NCBI GenBank assembly: GCA_016098155.1
Contig: JAAAJB010000121.1
Location: forward strand, 1-64,000
DNA: 64,000 nt
Origin: Actinomortierella ambigua
Lineage: Eukaryota; Mortierellomycota; Mortierellomycetes; Mortierellales; Mortierellaceae
Direction: 5' to 3'
Shown here in pieces: positions 48,123-60,525 of the stretch. The notes beneath the pieces are model-generated. The model saw nothing but the letters and a program-made list of their open reading frames with translations. It was not told the origin of the DNA and did not search any database. The number at the start of each line of letters is the position of its first letter. The stretch's first letter is position 1. The position numbers and the translations under genes were made by a program.

Positions 48123-51100
48123 CTTGTGCATTATTGTGTGGGGTGGGGGAGGCAGTGTGAAGGGGAGGGTGGGTGGGAAGAGAGATAGAGGTCGTTGCGA
48201 CGCAAGAATAGAGATCGTCGTGGGTCAAATGGTGTGTAAGGTGTGTGTGTAAAATGTGTGTTGTGTTGTGTGCTGTTGTGTGTATGTAGGTTGTATAGGG
48301 GGTGGTTATTGAAGTAGTAGAGTAGTAAAGAGTGGGATGGTGTTGAAAGGAAAGAGAGAGAGAGAGAAAGAGAGAAAGGAGAAAAAAAGGGACAAACAAA
48401 CAACAATGGTAAATGACACACAGCCAGATTGTGAGTGACTGAGTGACTGAGTGACTGGGGTGAGTGGGGGGGGGGAGAGAGTGAGAAACTCGATTTGGAC
48501 AAGGTTGGAGAGCAGCTAGCCAGAACAAGTGTCGATGACGACGAAGGAGGATAGGCTTGTTTAAAGTTGAAGAAAGGAAGAGAGACAAGGAGTAACTTTA
48601 GGGGGGTAAAGATGGGATGGTTGGGAGAGAGAAAGGTAGTGTAGTGTAGTGTAGTAGGTAGGAGTAGGAGTAGCAGTGGGGAGGGGGGGTGAAGGTAGTA
48701 TAAGTAGTACCAGAGTGGGTGAGTTGGAGGGAAACTGAACAAGAAATACAACTGAGCAACAAAACGTAGATGAGGGAAAAAAAACAAATGTGAGGAGAAA
48801 AAGAGAGAGAGAGAAGGGGGAAAGAGAGAGTTGGAGCTCACCCTATTTATGAGAACTTGGAGGAGGGGGGGAGAGAGTGACCCAAGGCGACGATAGAATG
48901 GGAGAAAAATAAGTGTTGGAGTGAGTGAGTAGCGAGTAAAGTGAGTGAGCAAATTTTAAAAAAGGACAACAGTAGCAGCAGCAGGCAAGGTGACATCGTA
49001 CCATGGACACACCCATTGGCCTAATCAAATAGATTGCCCTATAGATTACTCTGCATTCAATTCAGTCCTCTTTTGAACACAAGAAGAAAAGACAAAAAAA
49101 AAAGGCACACACACACACACACAACACACATACAACATACACAAACACCCCAAGGAGGGGGGGGGGAAAGAGAGAGGATGCGTATGGTTTTTACTCACTC
49201 TCAATGGCTGACTGCACAACGTACAGTGGTACTGGCTGAACAACAGGTCTGCTTGCGGGATACGTTGCTCTGCTGCTGTGTTCTTCCAGCCTGGCAAGGA
49301 TGGCTGCTGGGATGGCAGGGTTGGGATGGCAGCACGGATGGCGGACCGGTGAACAGGACCATCTGGGCGCTGTGTTGTTGCGTGTCCCTCCCTCCCTCTC
49401 CCTCTCCCATCCATCCCCCTCCTTCGCTCGATCTCTGTCAACACAGACATCCATACAAATCATCATAGGCACGTACACACACATACACACACATACACAC
49501 ACATCACCATGGCCTGGCCTGGCTATCTTTAAATCGCCACGCTATTTGCACAGGTCCATTTTCCCTGGATGCAAAAAAAAAGAAGAAAAAAAAAGGGCGG
49601 GCCTTTTGGCACGGCCACTCGCCTCAGCCTTCTCCACCATCACCCCACCATTCACAGCAGCAATAGCACACATACACACACAGAGAGAGGGAGAGAGAGA
49701 GAGAGTGGGTGAGAAAGAGAGAGAGATGACAAATGCCTTGTTGGCCATCAATATCAATGATCGGCTACGGGGAATGATATCAACGCTCGCTCCCTTGCAT
49801 CTGCCTCAACCCCTCTCCTGCCACCTTCGAGGCGCGACCCTTACCCTTGCTCTCTTGCTTCTTGCACCGATGGGCTGCCCAGTCGGCGTCTCCTGCCGGG
49901 ACACTGTTGTGGGTCCAACGCGCGCGGATGAGTGGTCGTCATTCTGGGCACTATGATCGCCATGTTTTCTCCTACTTCCCTACCCCCCTCTCCTCCCCTT
50001 GACTTTTTTTGTATTCTCATCCTCCTATACACACGGTGCTCGGTACGGTACTTGCTCTGCGCGATTTTTTCCCCTTCTCTTCCTTCTAAACAAGGCGTAT
50101 GTCCAATGTCCTCTCCCAGTCTATTAGTCCTTCCCTCCCTTTCTCACCTTTATCGCTGTCTCCTTTCTTCGAGGAAAGGGTCGCTGTTCGAGTCGAGCAA
50201 TGAGCATTGGCAAGAATTCAGACGGTCGACAGGAACAACACCCTACACCAAGACCTCGACTGAACTAGGAGGAGGAGAAAGACAACGCTGTTTGACACGT
50301 CAATAAAAAAAAAGGCCAAAATCCCTGTGGAACAGGGGCTCACAGGGGCAGGTTTCTCACAAAGGGACCATTTTCGTTGCAACCATAGCCGATTTTTGGT
50401 CCCATCCTATACTATCCCATCTTGGACCATCCTATCCGTGGTATGGGCGTTACTTTTTTTTCTTTTCTTTTCCTTCCGAACATTGTGAGAGTGCACTCTT
50501 TTCTGGTGGTGAGAGAACAAATTCTGCAAGCTGCAGTGTGTACGTGTATATTTATCTCTTGTCGCATTTACCATCCTTTGCACCTACACATAACCTGCAG
50601 CAAAGCAGCTGCTCTTTGTGTGCTCCTCCCTTCTCCTCCCATTCCGCACCGACGCTCTGTCTGTTCAGTGTAGTATTCGTGTCCTATATCGGACCTACAT
50701 CCCGACATTGAGACTCTGCGTTCTGCGGGAGCAAGGCTGCCTAGCTTGTCTCGTTGCCGATGGGTGGATGGTTGGACTGGGTGGTTGGTCAACTTGGTGG
50801 CTGGGTGAGCTGGGTGGACTGGACAGTATAACACCGAAAAGGGGCGTGGGGAGGATGGGAAAGGAAAATGAATGGGGCCATGTGAGGTCACTTGCCACAC
50901 CGTTTTTTTTGGTTGCTGCCAGCTGGAGTACGGATGGGCTTGGCTATTGGGAAAGGATGGTGCCCCTCTCTACCTCTCAACTCTCTGGTTGAGTTACCCT
51001 GTCCTTGTCTCCCACTCTTCCCAATCTCTCTCTCTCTGTGCGTATGTGTGTATGTGTGTGTGTGTGTGTGTGGATTTGTCTCCTTTCGGTCCATGTTGTG

Positions 51101-51970
51101 CAATATCCCTCGACCTCCCCTTTCTGCCCAGAGCACAACCTCTCTCCCTGAGCTCTTCTCCCTCTATCTATCCTCTCTCTCTTTTTTTCCACACAGCCTT
51201 TGGTTGATGTCATTTTTCTCCCGTTCTGTCGGAATCAAGATGAAAATATCCCACAAGCCTTCGCATCCTTCAAGAGAAAGAAAGGCATGATGATTCATAG
51301 GTGTGTCGAGCATGAAGAAAAAACAACGCAGAGATCGGGCTGAGGCAGGACCAGCTCTGGCTGTGCGCCCTTCTCTGGGTACAAACTACCCGCAACCTGC
51401 GATTCGGGTCAAGCTTTTGCTTCCCAACTCAGTGCCACCACGCCTCTTCCCCACCCCCACCCCCTCTGTCCCGTTTGCACTATCCCCCCCCCCATAGTTC
51501 ACTCACAATTACTTCCACGTTAGTCTTGTACCACCTACTCTATAAGGTTGAGCTAGTTACAACCTTACTGGGGCGAGTTGAGCACTGCCAAAACCGTCTC
51601 TGGAGCCCTCCCTCTCTCTCTGATAGAGAAATATTGAGGTGAGAGAGGAGAGAACAAAAAAGCACCATCCTTGGCAACATGTGGGCACTGGCACCGTTGA
51701 TGGTTGGGCCTTTGAGTTTGATAGGAAAAAAAAGATGCAATCAAAAATGGTGTCTCGTCTTCTATTCTTGGTGAACAATGACGAGTATGCACGGAATGGT
51801 GGTGCATCTATATTCCCTCATTTTTCACCATCCTATTTGCTCTGTTCCCCAGGCCAAGAAGCATAGACGACCTTGTCCCATTGAGGGTCACTCCATGAAG
51901 CTCTCTATTTTTTCTCTTCTTTTTCATGGCCTCTATTTCTCTCTATCTCTGTTCTTTTTTTGGTCGTGCA

Positions 51971-51994
51971 GCACAGGTACCACAGTACCTGTGC
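51971..51994. repeat. Perfect inverted repeat, 10-base arms, 4-base loop
   Basis: GCACAGGTAC, then CACA, then GTACCTGTGC. The arms are exact reverse complements. It lies in gene-poor DNA. It could be a binding site for a dimeric protein or a hairpin in a transcript. Confidence 0.9.
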
Positions 51995-54900
51995 AATCAC
52001 ACAAAGGGACGAGGCCATAATGAAGATCGCAGCATGGGCCATCCTAACGTCGATTGGTGTAATTTTGACGTAGGTGGTGGTGCTGGTGGTTGTTAGGGCG
52101 TTGACAGGCCTGTGTCGCGTCGTGTCCATCTAATTATCTTGTGGTTTCCGTTCAGAAGGTTGACACGTCCTCTTCTCCCCTCTCTCTCTCTCCCTGTCCC
52201 CTTCGTCCTTTTCCTAATACACCACCTCCTCATTCCTCTTTGACTTGCCTTTTCCTCTCCTTGTCTTTGCACCCCATCGTCGCTTCTCCTCTCTTCAGCT
52301 CCCCCTTTTGAGCAAGGGAGGAACAGGATGCGACGGTATGAAAAACAAAAAAAAAACGCTCACTCACTCCTAGACCCCAGCACCCGCGGATAGGCAATCA
52401 GCATGTAGCAGCTACATTATCGATCAGAGCCGTTGAGAGGACGCTATAGGATGGGGGGCACCGTACCCAAAGGAGAGAGGAAAAAATAAAATGAAAAATA
52501 GACAGACACTCTTGGGTGGTTGTCCCGTCAACCCCGCTAGGAAGACGAGAGCATTACAACATTGAGCAGTGAAATCGCAAAATAACCAGCATGCAATCTC
52601 CCACGGGCAATGCCTCCAATCCTCAGTGCCACAAATGGGAATCGGCTGCAGCGGAGCTACACGAATGGGAAAAGTGACAACTACATAGTGTACAATACTT
52701 GCATCCATCTCGTGGATGCAAGACAATAATAAACCTGATTAACGTGCTTTGACACATACAGCTATATACGTGTTCTCTTCAGAGGATCGGAAAGGGCGAG
52801 GTAGAGTACGCGAGGAATGTCCCAGCTAGCAGCACATGGGTCTATCACCCCGACCTTTTTGACTGATGTAGCCTTGGACTGGGTACTCGCTCTTTCTCTC
52901 TCTCTCTGCATGTCAATGTATATGTGGCTAGCTGTCTCTCTCTCTCTCTGCCTGTGTGTCTCTCTGTTGCCACTTATTCGCTCTCTCCTTTTTCTCTCCT
53001 TCATGGACGTGACAAAAAAAAAAAGAGTTTGCTAAAGTTTGCTCGCTATCTCCCTGCGCGAGGATCTTCTTGCTGCAGTATGCACTTTAGAAGCCTTGGT
53101 TGAGGAATGCGATGCTAGCTCTCTCCTGCTTCGTCTCCCGAAGATATGTAGATGAGAACCTAGGCCACCGTGGAGAAGGAGAACACTAAAAAGTCAGTTC
53201 AGAGCTCAAGTAGCTGCTTGAGATCATTTTGCTCCCGCGTGTGAGTTGTTCAATCTGCTATTCCTCTTGGTGAGTCCTTTTTCTTCCTGCTATTCATATT
53301 CATTTCCTACCCCCTCTGTCTTTCCCTCCTCCCCTATACCGCAATAACTTCATGCTTGCTTGTTCTCCCTTTCCTCTTCCTCCTCCTCACCTCTCCCCCG
53401 TCTTTCCCTCCCCCTTTCAATCTCTTTGTTTCTTTTCATCTCTGTTCCCCACTGCCCCCCCCCCAATCAATCAATCAATCACTTTCTATCTCTCCTTCTC
53501 CCCCAGCCCTCCTTACTGCAGACGATGCCTTTCTTTGCTTCATAATCGCATGGTCTGCATGCTAGCATGACCACGCGTACACAACAGGAGCATTAATAGC
53601 ATTAAGATAATTAACGGCGGGCAAAATGCATTACGCCTTTTTGTGTTATTGCCCTTCGACATCATTCATGCTAGCCAGTAGCTTGTGAGGCATGAGGGAA
53701 AAAGGCTACGCGGTCCAATGCTCCTCCTGAGGTCAGAAAAAGATAAAGACTGTGGTGTCCCTGCCATGTTCCTATTGGCTGATCAGGATAGGAGAGGAAG
53801 GGGATGGAGGGACAAGACAACGAAGCAAGAGGGATGATTGACCTGTTTGTTTATTTGGGCTGCTGTTTCCTCGGGTGGAGACAAGAGAGAGACAATGGGC
53901 TTACGCCCAGTCTGTTCTGCGCTATTGTATGTATGTTTTTTTTTTGTTGCCTCATCTTTTCCGCAACCGAGTACAAGGGATGGATAGGGCGAGGAGGATG
54001 TTGGAAGGGAGAGAGGGGTGAGGGGGGGGGTGGGGAGAAGAAAAGAGGGAGAGAGAGAGAGAGGGGGGGTAGGAGCATGTGCATGCGACCGCCCAGAATG
54101 CATTTGCTATCTGTATCTGTCAACTGACTCGAAGCACGCGCATCATGGCCCTTCCTCGGGTACAGCAAGCACACAGGGAGAATGGCCTGACTTGCATCCA
54201 AAAAACCATGATGCGCGCCCGAGTGTTCATTCATGGCATCCCGATGGATGTTCAAGGCTGGACCGTGTCGCATCCCGCCTTTGCCATAAGCGGACTAGGG
54301 ATTTGGAGCGGGTGTTGTTCCCTTGGACTTGCATGATCTAACAGGTACAGTACCGGCAGTACTGACACCAAAGCTGTTGTTGTTGTTGTTGTTTGTTGTT
54401 ACTAGAGCTTGTTCGATTAGTAGAAGTACCGCTGCTGGATCCTGATGGAGCTTTTCTTTTCTTTTTTCTCCCCTTCTCATACCCATTCCTGCCAGTTATC
54501 TTTTGTTTGCATGATAGGCATGAACGTTAGGTTAAGTGAAGTACGTTTCAGGGAAAAAAAATGGTATATGCAATTTCTACCATTTCCAAGATGAGGCGTT
54601 CGCATGTGCACAAACACTATTCACATTGAGAGAAGGTATGCTGAAAAAAAAAAGGTCCCAGGGACGTGCGGGAAGAGACTTGAATCGAATGCAACAAGTC
54701 TCGTCCTGCTGTTGCTTGCTGCTTTGTGATGTCTGACGCGAGACAGACAGCAGCAGTAGGTTTTCAACCCTAACGAGGTTTTTGTTGTTGATGACGACCA
54801 TATGTAGGGTCCTGATTTTTCTCCCGATGCACCGATTGCATTTTCTTCAAACAAATCTGTAAGGTAGGAAACAAAAATGCTGCCAACCGCTGACAAGCAC

Positions 54901-57900
54901 ATTTTTTGGTCCCTTGTCACCAACGAGGTTGAACACACCGTTCGCCCTTTTGAAGATCGAAAAAAAAAACAGAACTAGACTAGCTGAGATGTCGGGTTTG
55001 TAGGAAAACAATTATTCAGACTCAGCTTGCCACGTTTTTGTGGGTGAGGCAACCACTGAATTTGTGTAAAGGTTGCACTAATACACGCCGAGAGAAGAGT
55101 GGTGTGCGAATGAGCACTTGAGAGAAAGAGAGAAAGGAGGAGAAAGAGTGAGGGAAAAAAACATCCCGTTCTTCCCAGTTGGCGATAGTAGTACAGTACA
55201 CTGCCAGAGAGACTAGACTCGAACATGCCATATCCTTGCTGTCGGATGTTGATGTTTTTTTTTCTGCTTGTCAGAAAAGGAGCCCAACTCCTCTCGCCCC
55301 TCACCAATGCTCACCCAAAAGGCCAAAGGCGGGGGAGAGGGACATGTCGTGATCGCAGTGTAGCCATGCATGGCTAGGTTGCATGATCTGCAGCAACAAA
55401 AAAGAGACATCTGGGAGAGGAGAAACTGGCTGGAAATGGGGGTGTCCATCCCATCCCTATTCCCTCCACCCCACTCTAAATCCTGCTGCTACTGGGAGGA
55501 AGAGTAGAAGGGGGGGAAGACAACGTGAACACAAACTGGTGTTGGTACGTACAGTACCAAGCAAGAAAGCCAAAGATGCTGTGTCCAACTTACTTTTTTT
55601 TTTTTTTGTATGTTTCTTATTTTCTCGTGTTACACGACATTGCAAACTCTTTTTTTCCGAACAAGAAGCTTCAACTGCCAATTATCGTTCAAGGCATGAG
55701 AGATTGCGCAAAGGAAAATAAGGGTGAGCATAGAAGATGGAGCAACAGGGTGCGCGATGGTCTGATTTTCTTTTTTGTTTGACCGCAACGGTCGCTGCTC
55801 CTCAATTTGGATTGTGGTAGACCAACAAAACTGATAGTTGTGTGTCGTGTACCTTCGCGACCTGCGCACACATACACACCCTCTTCTTCCTCTTCCTTCT
55901 CTTCCTTTCGTCTCTTTTCTCCCCAAAAGCCGTTAGAAGTCGGGAGGAGGACTCCCCGATCTCGCATGAACTTCTATTCTTGCTGCTCAAAACCCTTATC
56001 TTCCATCATGCAGGTCCAAGATCGACTATTGAGGAGGGGGGAGGGGGAAGGGGTCGGAAGTATACCCTGTCCTTTGGAACAGACGGACATTCCTTCCGTG
56101 AGACAGTGTGGGAGCTGGATCAAATCTTTCAGATTCTCTCGTTCAGGGACACCCCCCCCATCCACCCCTTTTCTCACACATACCCCTCTCCCAAGCGTCG
56201 AAATTCGCGCTTGGACAGCGCGTCCGTGTACCCGCGTGTGCCTGCAACACGCGTGATGCACTCCTACCTTTCTATGACCCCCTCCCCCCCTCTTTTCTCT
56301 CCTGTCTCTCCTCCTATTTTTTTTCCCTGACCCTCTCGCACACGTACACACTTTATGCTTGCAGTCGCCCCGTCTCATTTCTCAATATGCTTCTTGTTTC
56401 TTTGCTTCTAACTTGGTCTCACTGAGGCAAATGCTGTTCAGGATGATAATGCAAGTACAGTGACAAAGTACGAATGGTCGTTTGCTTTTTTTTTTCTGGC
56501 ATAAGAAGTAGGGGTTATGTAGGAGACAGAGGAAAGGATCCTTGACTACTTCTGCGCATCATGACCTCTCTGCAGTGCCCTCCGACTATGTGGCTACAGT
56601 TTAGCAAAATAGGAAGAAGTTTGACGAAGAAAAAAAAAAGCGCGCACTTGAGGAATGGAGGAGGCGTTGTTGCCTTTTGGACTTTTTCACTTGGGCACGC
56701 AGACTACAGTACATGGACAGACTGTCTGTGCATAGCCGCAGATAGCATTGCCGACAATGTCCACCCGCTACTCTTTGCTTCCATTCCTTCGGCCAGCGTG
56801 ATACCTTTTCCCCTTTCCTCGTCCTCGTCCTCTTCCCTCATCTTCCTCTTCCTCTTCCCCTACGCCTCCTTCATGACTATGTACAGTACAATACGACTCA
56901 TTCCAGGCATCCTCACAGCGACCAAAAGGGGTCGGGAGAAAAGAGAGTCTAAAGATTCTAAGTTCGGCAGACCTCTGCCTCTCGGGTCATGTTGTGCATG
57001 AGTCTTTTATTCTCTGATCGTTAGCGTTTCTTCCTTTGTACTCTCCCAGGAAAGAATGAAGTTAAAAGGGGGCTTGCACAGCACCAGGGCATTAGGTTTG
57101 CCTTGTCTCTTGTGGGAAGAGAGCAATGCAAGAAGGAGATAGGGATAGATAGATAGAGGGAGAGACAGAGAGTGAGTGAGTGAGAGAAGGAAAGAAAGAA
57201 AGAAAGAGAACAGAGAGAGGTGGCGTAGGCCTTCAGTGGCAGGGCTGGGGGGGGGGCATGTTATTCCATAAAACTCAAAGGATAGATTCGATTGGTCACA
57301 ATCGAGAGATTGCGGCGATGTTCCATTTTCGCGTCTCTCAGCCTTTTCACTCAAAAATGCCTCGACTTGATGCTTCTTGCGTGGGTGGGTTCGATACTGG
57401 CGCGTTCCTCTATCCTTTTGATAAAAAGATCTTGCAGAGACACGACAAGGGCATACCATGGCATGCCATGGCATACATATGTTTTGTTTTTGTATGTGTT
57501 GAGTGAGGGAAACAGATGGGGGGTATCCTGCGAGCACCGCTGACTGGACTCTGGAGTCGCGTGGTTCCAGAATGTCAATCAACGTGCTTGGGTGATTGGC
57601 CCAATCAAAAGTGGTGCCTCAAACATATTCTCCCAAACGGCCATTGGATGTCAACGTTGATTCGATTTGGATGAGGGATGGAGATGAGAATGGGTTCAAG
57701 CATGCCCTCTCTCTTTCTCTCTTTCTTACACATACACACTCATACACACACATTCTCTCTCATCTTTTGGTGATAGGGAGAAGGATACGAGGGAGGGAGG
57801 GGAGAGAGTGTGTGTGAGAGAGAGAGAGAGCATTCCCTGTAAGGTGCGACTCTCTAAATGTTGGAAATGGCCTAAAAATAAGCGTCGTCTTTTTCCCTTT

Positions 57901-57960
57901 GTTCTCTGGCTCCAAGATTAATGGAGTCTCATTGGAGAAGAGACCGAGAGGGAGAGAATA

Positions 57961-57962
<2 letters not shown>

Positions 57963-58001
<39 letters not shown>
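57963..58001. repeat. (AG)n microsatellite
   Basis: About 19 AG units, followed by further CT runs on the same strand at 58083-58115. The site is 360 bases upstream of the CREST gene start and may lie in its promoter or leader. Confidence 0.9.
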
Positions 58002-58006
<5 letters not shown>

Positions 58007-58083
58007 CTTGAACCATCTCACCGAGTTCCTGAGCTTCCAGCAGCAGCAGCTAATATGAAAAGAAAGAAAGTATGCCACTCTTT

Positions 58084-58114
<31 letters not shown>

Positions 58115-58364
58115 ACATACATCCCATTCCGTTGCCTGCACCAGCCCGCCTGCATCCTCCTTTCCTTCCTCTCCTCTACCGGCACACATCGCCCTCCTTC
58201 CTTCCCCTTCCCACCGACAGACCCGATCCCCTCTCACCGGGGTCACTCCAAGCAACAAGCTTAATTTTCATTTGTTGCAACAGCACGGCCAGTACCCAAA
58301 GAAAGTTTTTTTTTTGGTGCACTCTTTCTCTCCCTCTCTCTTTTCTGTGCCCATTCGATTCGAC

Positions 58365-59768
58365 ATGTCACCAGCATCCGAGTTGCATCAGGAGCGACTT
58401 CCTGTCATTCAACTGTCTATGCAGCCCCCGTCTATTGCGAGGCATCGCCATAGTCTCTCGGTCTCTTCCGTTCACTCTCTCCCGATGGACGATAACATCG
58501 ATCTGTCAGATCAGAGACCACCCAAAGTGACCGCTGGAACGTCCGAAGTGTCAAACCGTGCGGGATCGTTCCTCAACAACCCCTTTACATGGCTCACACG
58601 GACATACGCCAAAGCAAGGCGACAAGAACACCTGCATTATCATACCCATGGTGGGCACCACAGTCACCACCACCACCACCACCACCACCATCATGCAGGA
58701 CATTCTTGCAAGAATCTTCACCTTAAACAACAGCAGCAACAACAACAACAACAACAGCAGGTACAGCCTTACCGACCCCAACATCGGTATCCAACACGAG
58801 CACGCGCTCTTCAATTGGCTGAGAATGTGTTGACCGGGTCAGCCTGTACCTGTTGTGTTCCATCCAAACAATTGTCGCTCAAGGAACAGCTGTTTACCAG
58901 AGCCACAGTCGTCACACTCGAGCCAAAGTATTCGACCGTGAATTGGGCAGGTAAGATAGTCTGTCCGATGCCACACAGATCCACACACATACAAACACAC
59001 ATGCACTACACCACACCTTCAGGGCGTGGAGAGAAACAATGCGTACCACTTGTTTTGTTGCCACTAATTCCGAATGAAATGAGAGGAGATCCAAAGGCTC
59101 ACAACTTACCCTCCCCCCCCCATATTTCATTCTATTCTTTTTTTTTCCGAAACCAAAAAGCTGAATTTTATTGCACAATCACGTCGCCGTTCTTTGCCCT
59201 TCCCCTCTCCTTATACTTTGATGCTGGGTTCCGCTGGTCGGCGCCCGACGCGCACTTCATCCACTTTACGATCTGGCTCTCGGTTCTGACGGCAATCACG
59301 TCGTCCACCTACCACGCGACGCTGTTCAAGCTGTTCTCGTCCCTGGACGCCTGTCTGGCGACAATCATGTTCTACCTGAACACGATCCATCTGATGCGGT
59401 CGATGCCAGAGCCCTACCAAAAGATGACCCGCGAAACAATGGTGGTGCCGGATCCGCTGGCGGACTGGCTTGGCTGGGAGTGGATGCCCTATGTGCTATC
59501 AGCGGTCTTGGCGTCGTTGTTTGTGCTGTCCTGGCAAAAGACGGCCAAACTGTCGATGCTGCTCATGATCCCGATGATCCCGGCCACGATCTGGGGGTTT
59601 GTCGCCCACGAGTCCTGGATCGGCTTGGTCTGTGGCGTCGTCGGATTGACCATGTTTGCCGCTGATCGCTTCCACTTCTTTTGTGGCCATTCGTGGTGGC
59701 ACCTCGCCGGTGGCATTAGCCTGTATTGCGGTATTCGAGCGGCTGCGGTCGCTTCAGGTACTTTGTAG
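58365..59768 (+). CDS. CREST-superfamily (alkaline ceramidase-like) membrane hydrolase
   Basis: Two exons (58365-58950, 59161-59768) encode 397 residues. The N-terminal 190 residues are a soluble, low-complexity extension with a His-rich run (about 98-112) and an 11-Gln run (about 119-130), plus a CTCCVP motif. The rest is a seven-segment membrane domain starting WAAEFYCTITSPFF, comparable to IAEFWNTISS in the ceramidase at 10204. The catalytic set keeps the CREST spacing: S243-x3-H247 (SSTYH), D258 eleven residues on, and H372-x3-H376 (HSWWH). It is therefore probably a zinc-dependent amidase or lipase-type hydrolase. The substrate is uncertain because the fold also serves PAQR receptors, Per1 and TMEM8 proteins. 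An in-frame ATG at 58272 lies in the CT-rich leader and is less likely. Confidence 0.85.
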   Translation: MSPASELHQERLPVIQLSMQPPSIARHRHSLSVSSVHSLPMDDNIDLSDQRPPKVTAGTSEVSNRAGSFLNNPFTWLTRTYAKARRQEHLHYHTHGGHHSHHHHHHHHHHAGHSCKNLHLKQQQQQQQQQQQVQPYRPQHRYPTRARALQLAENVLTGSACTCCVPSKQLSLKEQLFTRATVVTLEPKYSTVNWAGKIVCPMPHRSTHIQTHMHYTTPSGRGEKQCVPLVLLPLIPNEMRGDPKAHNLPSPPHISFYSFFFRNQKAEFYCTITSPFFALPLSLYFDAGFRWSAPDAHFIHFTIWLSVLTAITSSTYHATLFKLFSSLDACLATIMFYLNTIHLMRSMPEPYQKMTRETMVVPDPLADWLGWEWMPYVLSAVLASLFVLSWQKTAKLSMLLMIPMIPATIWGFVAHESWIGLVCGVVGLTMFAADRFHFFCGHSWWHLAGGISLYCGIRAAAVASGTL

Positions 59769-60525
59769 TGCTAGGTCGTAGTAGTGATAGGAAAAAAAAA
59801 AGGACGAAAAGAATGTCTGTTGGAGAGAGAGAGAGAGAGAGGCGGAACCCACTTCCCTTGTAGAGAGAACACGGAAGGCATACCCATCCTTCTCTAATGC
59901 ACCGTTCTCCATACGGTATAGAAGCCCAAGTATAGACGATAAGTTAGACCCACTTACTTGTAAACTATCTAAAGACTACCTTGAAATAGAAAAGAAAGAA
60001 AGGACAAAAAAAAACAACGGGTAGTGAGCGGCTATTGGTCATAGATGGGAGGTGGATTGCTAAAGTACCTCGCGGTCGTGTTGGGTGCCAGGGAAGGGGT
60101 GTGAGAAGGGTGGGTGGAGAGCTGCACCCACTCACTGCAGGAGGGCTTTACGTCTCTTGGCTAGACTACCAGGCCACTCTGTCGAGGACCACAACAACAC
60201 ACTACGGTATTGCGTGCCTGTCAGGTATATATGTACACCTCGAGTTTACCCGCCATGGTTCTAGGCCTCTTTTTCTTTCGATAGTGGGCAGCCCATACGA
60301 AGGTCTGGCCATACAACGCCCTGGCTGCATCTTTGCACTGGACTTCTCTCGCTATCCTATCAGCTTCCTCTGGGTTGTCCGCCGTAGGAAATTCGACGTG
60401 ACAGTGTCAGGAACGGGTTTGGAAATTGTCCCCCCCCCCACACAACCAAACAAATGACGCGCTTTTTTTTGTTTGATGTTGATGAACCAACCCTACTGAC
60501 ATCACTCTTACTCTCTTGAACCCAC
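59769..60525. other. Intergenic, promoter side of the TPX2-like gene
   Basis: It includes a (GA)n at 59825-59841. A 140-codon open frame at 60035-60457 on the plus strand shows no motif, and its composition is no better than chance. No feature is supported. Confidence 0.45.

Larger units (their letters stand above)
48123..58364. other. 10.2-kb gene-poor stretch of low-complexity DNA
   Basis: No gene is supported. From 48130 to 48960 the plus strand is almost entirely G and A with T (minus strand CT-rich), probably the long leader or promoter of the 47718 gene. Further right are (CA)n at 49108-49122 and 49475-49502, (GA)n at 49681-49723 and 54051-54062, (TG)n at 51045-51070, (CT)n at 52891-52948, many T8-T15 runs, a perfect hairpin at 51971 and GTACAGTAC words near 54345, 55191, 55549 and 56881. 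Open frames here are shadows of simple repeats. A spliced non-coding RNA or weakly conserved gene cannot be excluded. Confidence 0.55.

Noticed and set aside
48131..48952. 273-codon open frame on the minus strand, rich in Leu/Ser/Pro
   Set aside because: Product of a long CT-biased strand (simple-sequence leader); no domain and no sensible start.
49727..49956. Possible 76-residue small secreted peptide
   Set aside because: Starts inside a GA-repeat region, has no clear signal peptide at its N-terminus and no conserved pattern.
56561..57001. 146-codon plus-strand open frame with a hydrophobic stretch
   Set aside because: The hydrophobic part derives from a (TCC/TTC) tract; nothing else supports a gene.
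60035..60457. 140-codon plus-strand open frame
   Set aside because: No recognisable motif, weak start context, lies in a normal intergenic position.
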